From NCBI GenBank assembly GCA_029204225.1, contig CM055101.1:62252171-62316170 (forward strand): 64,000 nt of DNA, read 5' to 3'. Position numbers and translations under genes: made by a program. This document shows, piece after piece, positions 11,166 to 22,800 of this stretch. A model generated the notes under the pieces. The model was not told the DNA's origin and did no database searches. It worked only from the letters and a program-made list of their open reading frames with translations. Within the stretch, counting starts at the first letter, position 1; every line of letters starts with the position of its first letter. The stretch is from Diphasiastrum complanatum. Taxonomy: Eukaryota > Streptophyta > Lycopodiopsida > Lycopodiales > Lycopodiaceae.

Positions 11166-11350
11166 CCATGTGCCTCTGTACCTGCCCCCATGTGATGCTC
11201 CCCCCTGTGTTGGTCTCCCATTGGGCCCATGGTCTGCTCACCCACAATGCCCATGTGCCTCTGTACTTGCCCCCATGTGATGCTACCCCCCTGTGCTGGT
11301 CTCTCATTGGCCCCTCGGTCTGCTCACTCGCAGTGCCCATGTGCCACTGC
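11166..11350. repeat. tandem repeat, 85-86 bp unit, about 2.2 copies
   Basis: Units begin at 11166, 11251 and 11337 (each CCATGTGCC). They lie subterminally in the hAT element, between the antisense ORF promoter region and the right end. Confidence 0.8.
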
Positions 11351-11494
11351 AACAGTCCCCTGCATCATGTACTGTACCCTCTTTTTTTACACCCAGAACC
11401 CTCTTTTTTTACTTTTTTTTGGTTCTTTTTTGGTAGTTAATATGCAAAAAAATTTTATTAAAAATATATTAAAAAGTAAAAAAATATTAAAAAT

Positions 11495-11572
11495 GGTACC
11501 GCCCTGGTACCGCGGATCCCAGGGCGGTACCGTACCGACGGTACCATACTAGCGGTACCACGAGGTACTATG
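11495..11572 (-). repeat. right terminal/subterminal repeat of hAT element
   Basis: Five GGTACC palindromes (11495, 11506, 11526, 11540, 11554) and one GGATCC (11514) lie in 78 bp. The inverted terminus CATAG matches the left end exactly for five bases and imperfectly further in. Confidence 0.6.
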
Positions 11573-12700
11573 ATATATATGTACGTTGAGCTATGATGTA
11601 TGAGATGGATATTGGTGGTGATCGTGGTTGTCGCTATCAAGATAGACTCATGGCTACTATCATTGTGAGAATTAATTACATTGTGTTTAAAATAGTTTAA
11701 GCAAGTAATTAGTTTTAATTAGAGTGGTATCATGCTAATTAGATAGTCGATAATATTTGATTGAGTCGACTTGAGTTGAGGTTGAAAAAGGCTTGAGTTC
11801 GATTCGATAGTTGTTCGAATCGAACATTCGGGCCTTCACTCAATATTTGATAGTTGACACTATGATACTCCTTCAATAGTTGACCGACCTTTGATAGTTG
11901 ACCGAATATTGTTGAGTAGACACTTATTTGCGATTCTTGTGTATTTTTGGAGATTTGTGCGACTTTGCGAGGAAAATTGCAAAAAATGAATGGATCTAGA
12001 TTAACTATTGGACTAATTTTTTACAAGTTTTGCAAGTTTCACTCTACCCATGGTTCACTGATTATGTAGCACATGACATGCCATGTAATATTAATTGCAT
12101 TCTATCTCTAACTATAAGATACTAACTAAATGCAAAATTTTCAAAGGATTTCAATGTAAACAAGCATGTCACTTGTGAGGACTGGAATGTGAGACAACTT
12201 TGAAAGTGACACTGGTTGTCTCCATCTACTACTAATAATCCTCTCAATGCCTCTTGATAGGTGTCACGACAATCTCTAGCATATCTTCCTTCTATGGTAT
12301 TGTGTCCACTTTTTTTTTCTTTTTCTTTTTCGTCACGTATTAAAATTGGCTTTTCATTTTTCAATACCACAAAAGGCTTGGACGCCATAGCATGAGCCAT
12401 TGTATCATGTGAATCATTTACAACCATTCAACTTTCTCATTTAAAACAAATTATATAGTCTATGTGATAATGCAAGTACCAAACTGTGTAGTCTATGTGG
12501 CAATTCAGGTATCAAACCATGCCTATCATGAACAATATCTACTTTTAAGGTATTATATTGTATTTTTGTGGATACATTACAGGTTTGATAAGTTGAAATA
12601 TTCCAGTTATAAAATAGAAAATGTATTTTGACACATTTGAGAACTAAATTTTAAGTAAAAACATTACGCAAATCAAGGCCAATAATAATATGTACTATTT
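11573..12700. other. intergenic, no gene recognised
   Basis: The DNA is AT-rich. A 101-codon minus-strand frame at 12122-12427 has no recognisable domain and looks like chance. Confidence 0.4.
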
Positions 12701-12710
12701 TAAAAAAAAA

Positions 12711-12872
12711 AATTGCAACCTCCAAACATAGAATGCCAATGTGCTAAGTGAAACAACTAGAAAAAAAAAATTGCAACCTTCAAAGATAGCACGCTGACGT
12801 GCCAAGTGCAACACGAAAAAGAAAAATATGGTTGTTTCGCTTGGCATGTTGACGTGCCATCTTTGGAGGCTA
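12711..12872. repeat. three-copy 45-bp block, two direct and one inverted (hairpin)
   Basis: A block beginning TTGCAACCT occurs at 12711-12757 and 12771-12814. An inverted copy at 12831-12872 pairs with the second block to form an imperfect stem of about 40 bp with a short A-rich loop. It resembles a small MITE end or a small-RNA-type foldback. Confidence 0.65.
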
Positions 12873-13042
12873 CAAAAGAAATATTGATTTCAAAAATTTA
12901 TTATTTTGGGATTCCATTGTGGGAATTTAACTATGTACCAAACCACAATTCTTGATAATAAACAAGTACTTAGAGCATTACTTATTTAATATCAAGAAGT
13001 GCTAGAATCATAATTCTTGATAATGTCTTATGCTAGAATCTT

Positions 13043-13145
13043 AGTGAGTGAAATAGGGCCTTGGCATTTTGCGAGTTTCTTTACATAAAAAGAACACATG
13101 GTAAGAAAGAAACTCGCAAAATGCCAAGGCCCTATTTCACTCACT
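13043..13145. repeat. perfect 40-bp inverted repeat with 23-nt loop
   Basis: Positions 13043-13082 and 13106-13145 are exact reverse complements. The transcript of either strand would fold into an uninterrupted 40-bp duplex. The 12-bp word TAGAGCATTACT occurs on both sides (about 12971 and 13187), which may mark the edges of a small mobile unit. Confidence 0.9.
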
Positions 13146-15050
13146 CAAAGAATGAGTTACATTTTTAATATTAGATAAAAAGTAATTAGAGCATTACTAA
13201 GTTCCTTAAATGATACCATATATATGCCCCTAGTTTAGAAATAGCATTGTAGAAACATTTTTGTTTCCATATTTTTCTTTGATGGCAACCTAATTCCAAT
13301 TTTATATTAATGAGATGTATTATTTGAGTGATCAGTACATTAGGTAGTTCATTGTGGACATATGACACTCATTTTGCAATGGAATTTATTAGGTATGATA
13401 TACTCCATATGAAAATAACCTTTTGAACTTGTTAGGTGGCTACCCTAGATCATTATAGAAGAGTAACCAATTGCCATATTACTTCACTAGCCAACATGTA
13501 TCCTACATTTTGATTTTGACAAACATTCATAGCTTTCCACCCGGTGGTGTTCGTTGCCACAAGCACCTTTTAGGAGGTCATCTTGGACTGAGAGGTTTTG
13601 GTGTCTTTGTAATAGAGGTTGCAAGTTGAATCCGTTCTACTCCTAAAAACTTCCTCTCATAGACTTGCATTTGTACACTTTTGCAATAGTGGAAAGCTTT
13701 AAAAAAAGAAAACATCAACTATGAACCCTAGAAACCATGAACAATATTTGAACTCGGGGGCGTCATAGAATCTTAACCCTAGAAAAAGTCACTTAAGCCT
13801 AAGAAACATGAACATCAATTGAGCCTAAAGGGCATCATAGGATCTTAACAATTCTCATTATGTGAATATTGAAAGAAATTCACTAATGTTAACCATTTTG
13901 AAGAGGTTAGAATGATATTTGGAAAATTAACAATTGGAGGATCTATTTCAAGCTATAAGAATTAGATATGCTCCTATGCTTGCATTCTTGAAGCATTGGC
14001 TCATGATTTTGGTCTACCTTCAAAGTTATTCGTTAAATATGCTCCTTTAGAGAACTTTGTATTGAAATTTATATTTGAATCTTCTCTCTTATTCCACACA
14101 AACCTTGACTAATCAAAGCTTTTGTGAAATTTCCATTTGATATAAACCTCAAATTTGTTGATCATTGATCATTACCTTTTATTAGTAAGGGTACTGCGGT
14201 TGGTCAAATTTTTTAGTCTATTTTTTGTGACATTTAAGAAACTCGAATCCAATTCCTAACAGCATATTTTATCCACTTTGGTGAAAGCAGATTTTAAGCT
14301 CTTACCAAGTGAAGTGAAGATTGTGCTTTTGTCTTGCTTTGGATGCACTAGTATTCTCTAGGGATTATTACCACTCTAGGCGAGTATTTTGAATCTCGTT
14401 AACGATTATTTTGAAAGCTTAGAACACAATTATGTATATCACCTTCCAAAATCTTAAAATCACCAAAAAATTTACTAATATAAATGATACAAATACACTA
14501 TGGCAGCAAAACAATCAACATCACTCATGCAATAAAAGATTACTTAATTGATAGCAATATATCCTAGGTTTAGACAAATTATGTTTCGAAATTTGATTAT
14601 TAACCATTCCATCAGATTCCTTGAGATCAATACGAAGTTGTCTTACTTATCCTAGAGAATCAAACTGCAAAAGTCCTTGCCCTCATCTTGGAGCTAAATG
14701 CCTAAAATTAAATTTAAGATGACATGGGGGGGTCTACTAATGTTTGCATGTCACAATTCCACCAATCTTGATGTAGCACCGACCATTGTGTCTATCAATG
14801 CATCCTAGATGCATGATGAATCGCCAGCCATGTCACCCTTCATGACAAGTAGTCAAATCATTTCTTGATACAAATAGTTGGGATACTTACATACATCCAC
14901 AGAAAATACCCCAGCCACCAAATGTACTTTTTTATGTTATAGCTCCTAGGTTGCAGTTTTAATAGCCCCTCAATGACTGCCTTCTTTTAGTCTTCACCTT
15001 GAAGAAACTTTACAATTTTTGCATTCATCGATTCTTCTTTCCAAGCAGGA
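13146..15050. other. intergenic, no gene recognised
   Basis: AT-rich sequence with short frames only. I see no repeat structure or domain signature. Confidence 0.4.
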
Positions 15051-15052
15051 GA

Positions 15053-15450
15053 TAAAAACTCCCTTAAGATCTATTATTGATAATCTTTCTTTATGATTAT
15101 TAAAAACCTAGCACTTTATATTTGCATATGTCACAAATGTCATTTGCTTGCTTCCAAGTTTGCAAATGCATTAGTTTCCAAATAGGATTATTTTTGTAGG
15201 CCTTGGTCTCAATTAGGCTCACATGAATATCTTGTAAGGGCTAAAAACTCCATTAATAATAACTACTATTGATGAAGTCTTTAAACTTTCTTTATATTTA
15301 TTAAAAATCTAGCACTTTATATTTGCATACAAGGCCTAGCTCACAAGATTCATTTGCTTGCTTCCAAGTTTGTAAATGCATTAGTTTCCAAATAGTAACA
15401 CGTTTGTTGTGTGGGCCCTGGTTTCAATCAGGCTCACACAAACTGTACAT
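15053..15450. repeat. diverged direct duplication, unit about 190 bp
   Basis: Sequence at about 15053-15225 is repeated at about 15246-15450. Shared landmarks are TCTAGCACTTTATATTTGCA-like words, CATTTGCTTGCTTCCAAG and GCATTAGTTTCCAAATAG. The two units differ by substitutions and small indels, so the duplication is old. Confidence 0.7.
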
Positions 15451-16519
15451 GCCATTTCAGTACATGCATGATGGAAATCTAAAACTTCTTGAAACTATTA
15501 GATTCATTGAGATTCTAGGTAAGTGCTGGTTGCAATGGAAAATATTTGCTCTTCAGTCTCCCTTACATACCTTCAATTCTCGCAAATTTATCTTTGAAGT
15601 AATGGTTAGAATCCCATATCTAGTAGCAAAAAAACTCTGGAATGTATCGAGAGTAGCAAAATCATCATATTACTCTCCTTGACTTGCATATCCTAGTGCT
15701 TACAAGACGAAATGTCCAGTCCACACGTTTGTTAAGATGGAGGGCACAAATTTGTTCAAATTTCCTCTGCCATAGCTGAGTTGGATAAGTGTTGAAGTGC
15801 ACCTACCTAGGTACAGGCTCAAATTCCAGCTATTGTGCGAGTGGACATTTGGAGTTTTGTGCTCCTTATCTTGGCCTTGTCATATTTATAGTTTCTTTTT
15901 ATCATCAACAAGCCTTTGGCCCAGTATCCACCCACGCATGGGTAAGGGAATCAAACTTGGTAGGCAAGCGAAGGTATAAAGCTAGTTAAATTATAAATTT
16001 TAAAAAACTAAAAATAAAAAACAACATATTAACTAATACTTGTCATAAAGACAAAAAGCAAAACAATAGTTTATTCTGCTGCGAATCAGGTCATTCACAT
16101 TCATCTGAAACTAAAAATACAGATTGTCTGGTGAAACAGCAACCAGACCCAACAAGAAAAATGTACATCCAAGTACACATGCTCCACTAAGGGCCTCAAG
16201 GACTCTAGTATATGTTTTTTGTTAAACCTAAAACCTCTCAAAGCCAAAGCAGTTAGATGTAAGTTTTGCTAAAAGCTTTCACAAAAAACCTTAAGTTAAC
16301 ATCCTACCACCTGTGTAATACCCTTCAACAGTCCCTCATTTTCTCTCGAGCAGTTTGACTAGAGATATCTCCTCTCTTAAAACCTAGACGATCACAAGCT
16401 GTAAGTTGCTGAGTGGCATTACCAAGATGGAAGTGAATCCCAAGTTATGTCTGGACAAATAGATCACTTCGGAAATGGTGGGCAAATCTATATGAATTTT
16501 ATACCCTTTCGTTACTTTT
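15451..16519. other. region downstream of GBP-like gene
   Basis: No coding signal is recognised. It should contain the 3' UTR and polyadenylation site of the minus-strand GTPase gene immediately below 16520. Confidence 0.4.
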
Positions 16520-16960
16520 TCATCTCAAATGGGAATAATTTACTGGACCATTGAAGGAGGACCATTCTGCATTCATATACTTTCCTGATTGTGAATTACT
16601 GCCAGCATTCCTATGTTTGCTTCTAAGTATAAAGTATATTGTTAACAACACTACAGTACATGCACTAACAAAACTGCAGTTAACTAAAACTAAATTTGCA
16701 TGATGAGCTAAATCATGCTCAATCCATGCCTGAATTACTTTGTTTCGAGTAGCGGGACTAAGGACCACACCTTTTGCTACATCATGATTGCTAACTGCTA
16801 ATTTGGAGCTTGTTCCAGACTGTGCTTTATCCAAATGTTTACGAGCAGCAGAATAAGCTACATACTTGAAACCGTATGTATAATGAGGACCTGGCCAAAG
16901 GCATTTGAATGACCAGAAAGACCAAGAAACCCAGATGTTGTGGAATGTTCTTTCACAGTC
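16520..16960 (-). CDS. GBP-like GTPase exon 10 with C-terminal membrane segment
   Basis: The secure part starts at G-P-H-Y-T-Y-G-F-K-Y (about 16889) and runs through a Lys/Ser-rich stretch and a hydrophobic segment to the TGA at 16520-16522. The start at 16960 (acceptor TGATGCAG) is chosen because it matches the phase of exon 9. The first 25 codons in that frame are Trp/Cys-rich and unconvincing, whereas the next frame over reads a Gly/Ser-rich chain that would need a one-base shift at about 16890 to join. Confidence 0.65.
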   Translation of the reverse strand, partial: DCERTFHNIWVSWSFWSFKCLWPGPHYTYGFKYVAYSAARKHLDKAQSGTSSKLAVSNHDVAKGVVLSPATRNKVIQAWIEHDLAHHANLVLVNCSFVSACTVVLLTIYFILRSKHRNAGSNSQSGKYMNAEWSSFNGPVNYSHLR

Positions 16961-19757
16961 CTGCATCACAATACAAACAAAGTGAAAAAACTCTTCTAAA
17001 TTGAAGACTTTTCTCCTTGGCTGCACAAAAGAGCAAACAACAAAGAAAAAAAGTGAAAACGTTTTGAGAACTAGAGTTAAATTTCAGGCAAAGACAATGC
17101 AGTTATTATAGACAGTCTATTAGTTCTGATAGTGCAGAAAATACAGATCTCTTTGACAGTTCTATTTGCAACAATCATTCTGCTAATCTGTTCAATGTTT
17201 GTCTGATGCACATATGACAAACATGATTGATGTAAAATGAACATTACCAAATGACTCTTAGACAGTAAAACACCTCACTGTGAACCCAAATTATTGAAAG
17301 CCATTACATATTCTGTAGGTTGCAGACTGATGTAGTTTCTATAGTGTACTCATGTATCAACTATAGGCAGATCCCCTGAAGCTATTTTGCTTCATGCTAT
17401 GAAATCCCTGTAGAGACATGTTGATGATTGTGTCTAGCAGTTTTTTGAAGATTTAGCTTTTGATATGAATGTATAAATTCTTATTATGTGTTATTATGTT
17501 CTTACACTGTGGCATTCCTGTTCCCATTCCCATTTTTTGAAGGACGTTCTCATTCCTGTTCCTTGTTCTCGTACTCGTTCCCGTTTCCTGGCCCAAGCTC
17601 TCTCTCTCTCTCATAAGAATGGTGACCCCATGATTCCGAGTAACTACCGCACCATAATGATTGGGCATGTCCTGGCGAAAGTATATGGTACTATATTACA
17701 GTCTGTTGTGAGCTCAGAGGCGAAGACTAGGAGACTACATGCCATGGGTCAGGCTGGTTTTCGAGCCCATTATTCTACTGCTGATCACATCTTCACACTC
17801 CTTTGATTTTGTTCCACGCTCATTGCTCATCCAGAGACTTCGAGACCTCGGCTTCTCCACCGACATTGCTCTTGCTGTGATGGCACTTTATGAGCGTGTC
17901 CTGGGCTGTTTCCGACATAGCAGTGGCATATCTGATCACATCTGGAGCACTATTGGGGTGAAGCAGGGTTATTCCCTCTCACCAGTCCTCTTTGGCTTGT
18001 ATATTGATGAGCTGGAGTGAGTAATTACACAGGGTGGTGGTCCTGGCTGCAGGCTTGGTGACATCTTGATTGCTATCCTCCTTTATGCCGATGATGTGGT
18101 ATTGGTCTCACCGACCAGAGAGGGTCTACAGCGACAGTTGGATTGCTTGCATGAGTACCAGATGGGGCCTAGGGGTGAACATTGGGAAGACCAAGGTTAT
18201 GGTCTTCAACACTTCGAGAGCATTCATGCAACAACAGGAGCTTACTTTTGGTGGGCAGGTTCTAGAGGTGGTCCCTTCCTATACATACCTGGGGGTCCTT
18301 TTCTCAGGTTCTACTTTTAGCATGAGACAAGCCGCTACCACTCGACTAGGGAAGGGACATGCTTCCCTTGATCAGCTAGAGCGATTTTGCTTCCGGAAGT
18401 CCATCCAGGATGCTCGCAATAAGTGTCGCCTCTTTGATGCCATTGTTACTCCCACGGCTTTATATGCGGCAGAGACATGGTGTACAGGTCTCCCTTCTTC
18501 ACACTGGGCCAGTCTCTCACGATTACAGACCACCATGCTAGCTCGGTTGATTCGAGCAAAGCCTTCTGTTCCACATGAGATTCTCCTGGCCGAGTTTGCA
18601 CTTCCACCTATACAAATCAAGGCAGCTCTTCAGCTCATCACCTATATACAGAGGATACAGGCGTTACCAGAGATAGACAGACACTACATACAGGTTGCAC
18701 TATCCTCTTCACAGCATCTTCACGATCAAGGCTACAAGTTATCATGGTTCTCTCAGGCCTCTCACCTCCTACTTGCGTCATTTGCCATCTCCATCACAGA
18801 GCTCCCCTCAGGCACACATCAGTATATCAGACGCTTCCTCTATCGCACATATCTAAAGCGGACTTGACGTAACCAGTTAGGGGTTAAGCCAGCTTTCTAC
18901 CGGACTGAGCTAGATGCATCGGGGACCCCGGTCATGCCACGCTACTGGGAATCGGGACTATCACATTGCCTCAGATTCACATTGGGGCAGCTCAAGGTGT
19001 CCTCTCATCAGCTAGCTATTAAGACTGGGAGGTTTCATGGTATTCCCAGAGAGGAGCGGATTTGCCAGTTACGTTCTCTAGGTGAGGTGGAGTCTGAGGA
19101 GCACTTTATCTTTAGGTGCCCTGTATATCATGAGATCAGAGGGCGATATTATTGCCTGTTCCGAGGGATGCCTACCACTCTACGCTCTCTCATAGCTTAT
19201 GAGGACCCACGGTGTGTCGCTCTGATGGTACGCGAGATGTCCATACTACGGAGAGATTTATACGAGACACCCCAGCATTTTACCTCACAGCCATTGATTA
19301 TTTCATTCTTTACTCGGCGGAGATCACGTGATTTAGTGCCTGAGGATGAGGATTATGATTATGACGACGATGAGGATGATGGCCGCTATCATGCTCATAG
19401 AGATCAGAGACAGTGTACCTCCCACCATCATGTTCCTACCAGACATCCTACACAGAGGCGTACTACTACTATTACATGCACGTGCTCATGCTCACAGACG
19501 ACGCCAGCAGGCTCCGGCGCTTTCCCATTCTGTGGCTCGCATCACATCTTTTTACAGCATCAACACAACAGCAGCAACACAACCTTGACATCCTACCATA
19601 GATACATATGATTACTATGCGCACACTCTCACATATATGTCTATTTTAGTTTGGATTAGATGTTTTTCTTTATTACAATTTGGAGACGTTTTTATACGCT
19701 CCCTGTCAAGTACTTCATTAGTCTTATATGCCTTTTGGCATGGAAAAGACATTAATA

Positions 19758-19825
<68 letters not shown>

Positions 19826-22800
19826 GCAAATCATTCTTTCTTCTAAGTTTTGGTGTTGTGAGGTGCTTAAGCTATTTCCCTTGCATCTGATGTTTTCTAG
19901 AGCTAAGTTTCTCAAGCTTCCACGGTGGATCTAATATTCCAGTTAAGATACTACATATTAGGTTTTGCAAATCATCATAGTATCGGAGCATGTTGTGGAG
20001 CTTGTGAGTCTGAGAATAAAAGAAAGATCAGTGCTTAGATTCTTGAGAAGATTCACGTCTTCCACAAGCACCTCAATCTTGTAGGCAGGGACCTTTGATA
20101 TGTAGGACTCAAATCAGGTTGATTCATGCACTGTTCAATAGCTGTAGGCAAGGGGAGTGTTATGTTCTAGAAATCTTCTTAGTTTGGTTAGGTTTTGGAC
20201 AATCTTTTTGAAGGAGCTTACACAGAAAGAGGTGTACTTTATATAGGGGCTCTTGTTTTTTGATCCAGTTGAATCTAGTGCTTGTGCTATCAAGGCCATA
20301 CGAAGTGGCAAAGTCACAAGCAAGAGCTGAAGGGTTGCCTTGAAGCGGCTACGTACCCTAGTTTTAAGGTTATATCCTTTCAAGTTAAGCGTCTGTTTAA
20401 GCAAAGATTTTAGCACGGCTAGTCTTGGGGAGAGGCTGCTGATTGAGTCAAGCAAAAGGGATGGCACTGACTACAAGGTGTGGAAGTTAAAGACGGCTAC
20501 ATCTTGCTGGACAAGAGTTGTTGGGAGATATAGTTACAAGTAGAGACCTTTGAACCTAAATTGAAGGAGTACATAAGCAAAAGACAAAAAGCATCCATTT
20601 GATTGGGATGTCATCAAATGGATGTTAAGAGCACCTTTGTAAATGGGCAACTTCAAGAAGAGATTTATATGGTGCAACCGCAGGGGCTTGAGATATAATC
20701 GCAAAAAGCATCTGGTTTGCAGGCTTAGAAAAGCCTTGTATGGACTCGAACAAGCACCAAGGGGTCAATATAGCCGAGTTGACGAGTAGTTTGCAAAGCA
20801 AGGGTCTGCAAAGAGTAAGTCTAACTGCAATTTGTATGTCTTCAAGGAAGGTAAAGACTTTGTTGTTGTTGTTGTTGTGCTCTATGTGGACGACTTCATT
20901 ACAAGAAGCAACAAGAAACTTATTGCTTGAGTTAAGAAACAAATTTCTTGTGAGTTTGAGATGAAAAATTTGGGTTTGTCACAGTATCGCCTAGGAGTTG
21001 AGGTTTGGAAAAGGAAGCATTGTCTTTTTATCTCTCAGGTAGAGTACGCATAGAAAATATTAAAGATACTTACTATGCAAGAAAGCAAGCCAATTAGCGC
21101 ACCAGTGGATGCAAGCAACAAGCCATCCAAGGATGGTCCTGCATTTGCATATGAGGCTCTCTACCGTCAATTAGTGGGAAGCCTGATATACCTTTCAATT
21201 ATTGCTTATGGGGTTGGGATTGCGAACCAATTTATGAGTAAACCTATTGAATCACATTAAGAAGGCATCCAAGCGAATCCTACATTATGTAAGAGGGACA
21301 ATGACTTATGGGGTTGGATAAACTAATAATCGTGATCTTTAGTTGAAAGCCTATTCATATTCAAACTGGGGGGCCATTTCTTGGAGCAACAAGAAACAGC
21401 CCACTATTGCTTTATTATCCATGGAAGTTAAATATAGGGTGACTACAAGGACAGCCTGTGAAGTTGTTTGGTTACAACGCCTACTTAATTATATGCAGAT
21501 TGCTCAAGTATGACCTGCATTATTACACTATGATAACCAAAGTTGCATTCAACTTGAAAGAAATCCAGTCTACCATGCAAGGAAAAAGCTTATAGAGGTG
21601 GAACAACACTTTATACAAGAGAAAGTGCATAGTGGTGAGATTGAGATAGCATAGGACAACACCAACAATCAAATTGTTGATACCTTTACTAAACCACTTA
21701 GTGAAGACAAGTTCAAGAAGTTCAAAGCATGGTTAAGTGTTAGCTTAGTAAAAATTGCCATTAAGGGGGGTTATCAAAGAGTGATGCCTATTTTGCCCCT
21801 TTGGCCAAACACTAATGTTATTGTAAGTTGTACATGTTCCAAGTAGCTCAATCCTACGGTTGCCACCTATACATTCCATGCATGTACATGAGGTGCTTGC
21901 CTCATAGAGGACTAGGAAGACCCATGCCCTCCGCTCTCTCTCTCTCTAGCAATTCAGTCTCTCTTATAAATTTTGGTGTTGCTTAAGCAATTTCCCTTGT
22001 GCTTGATGTTTTCTAAAGCTAAGTTTCTCAAACTTCCATGGTTGATCTAGTACTGCACTTGAGATACTCCATAGCTAGCTCTTGCAGTTCATCAGTAGCT
22101 ATCAAAGGTCAAGCAGAAATTCAGATAGAAACAATTCATGATCATGACAAAGGATACATTACAGATTAAAAGCATCAAGACATACTTGCATATGGAGCTC
22201 TTTGTAAGCGTCCATGAGAGGGTCATAACAAAATGCTGCCATTAGAGCAGTATTCTTCTTAAGAAGGTATGCTCGAGCTTCTTCAATATTAGTGGACAGT
22301 TCCCTGCGATTTTCATCTCCCGTTGATGTTAAGAAATCCTTCACCATTGTGGCATACTCCTCAATCAACTGCTTACCCAAAGTGTTTGCCTGCACCAACA
22401 TCAATGAAAGCTCAAAAGGTCATTTCCTGCATTTTCAGATAATAGATTCCCTACAACCCATGAGGGAACGTGCACAAAGTAAGTTAGTCCTGCCTCAGCA
22501 AGATATGAAACTATAACCTTTTCCGGACCCAACTTCACTAACATATCAACATGTAGATGCTTGAGCAATTCAAAATACTTTATCTGTGATTGTTTCATCG
22601 TTATCTGGGAATGGTGTGAAATGAGTAATCTCCTCCTTGTAACGACAAGCAAGGGCAGAAGCTAATTGCTGACAGAATGACTTCACGTGAGCCTCATTCT
22701 GTGCCTGAAAGCCGACATGAAAATCTCTTTCAGCTGACCAAATATACAATTAATATGCAATGGAAAACGTAGTAGAAAGGATGAACTTGTAAGCACAATC

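Larger units (their letters stand above)
35..11572 (+). mobile_element. hAT DNA transposon with nested copia element, two decayed genes
   Basis: The element starts with CATAGG at 35 and ends with CTATG at 11572. Each end is bordered by ATATATAT (27-34 and 11573-11580), the 8-bp target duplication size of hAT elements; because the left flank is an AT microsatellite this TSD alone is weak. The outer 33 bp of the two ends match at about 20 positions in inverted orientation and both ends are packed with GGTACC and one GGATCC. Inside are a + strand gene with DUF659 and hAT-dimerisation homology and a - strand second ORF. Without the copia insertion (574-6419) the element is about 5.7 kb. Both genes carry stops, so this copy is dead. 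No BED zinc finger is visible at the N-terminal side, which could reflect loss or divergence. Confidence 0.75.

Noticed and set aside
14600..15050. Possible decayed gene on the minus strand
   Set aside because: Short open stretches between stops look weakly protein-like but match no family I can name.
19637..19846. Frame ending in Leu-Ser repeats
   Set aside because: Translation of the LINE 3' end and the CT microsatellite.
22401..22652. 83-codon minus-strand frame as a GTPase exon
   Set aside because: Only its upper part (to 22579) is coding; the rest is intron 8, bounded by GTATTT and TGGTGCAG.
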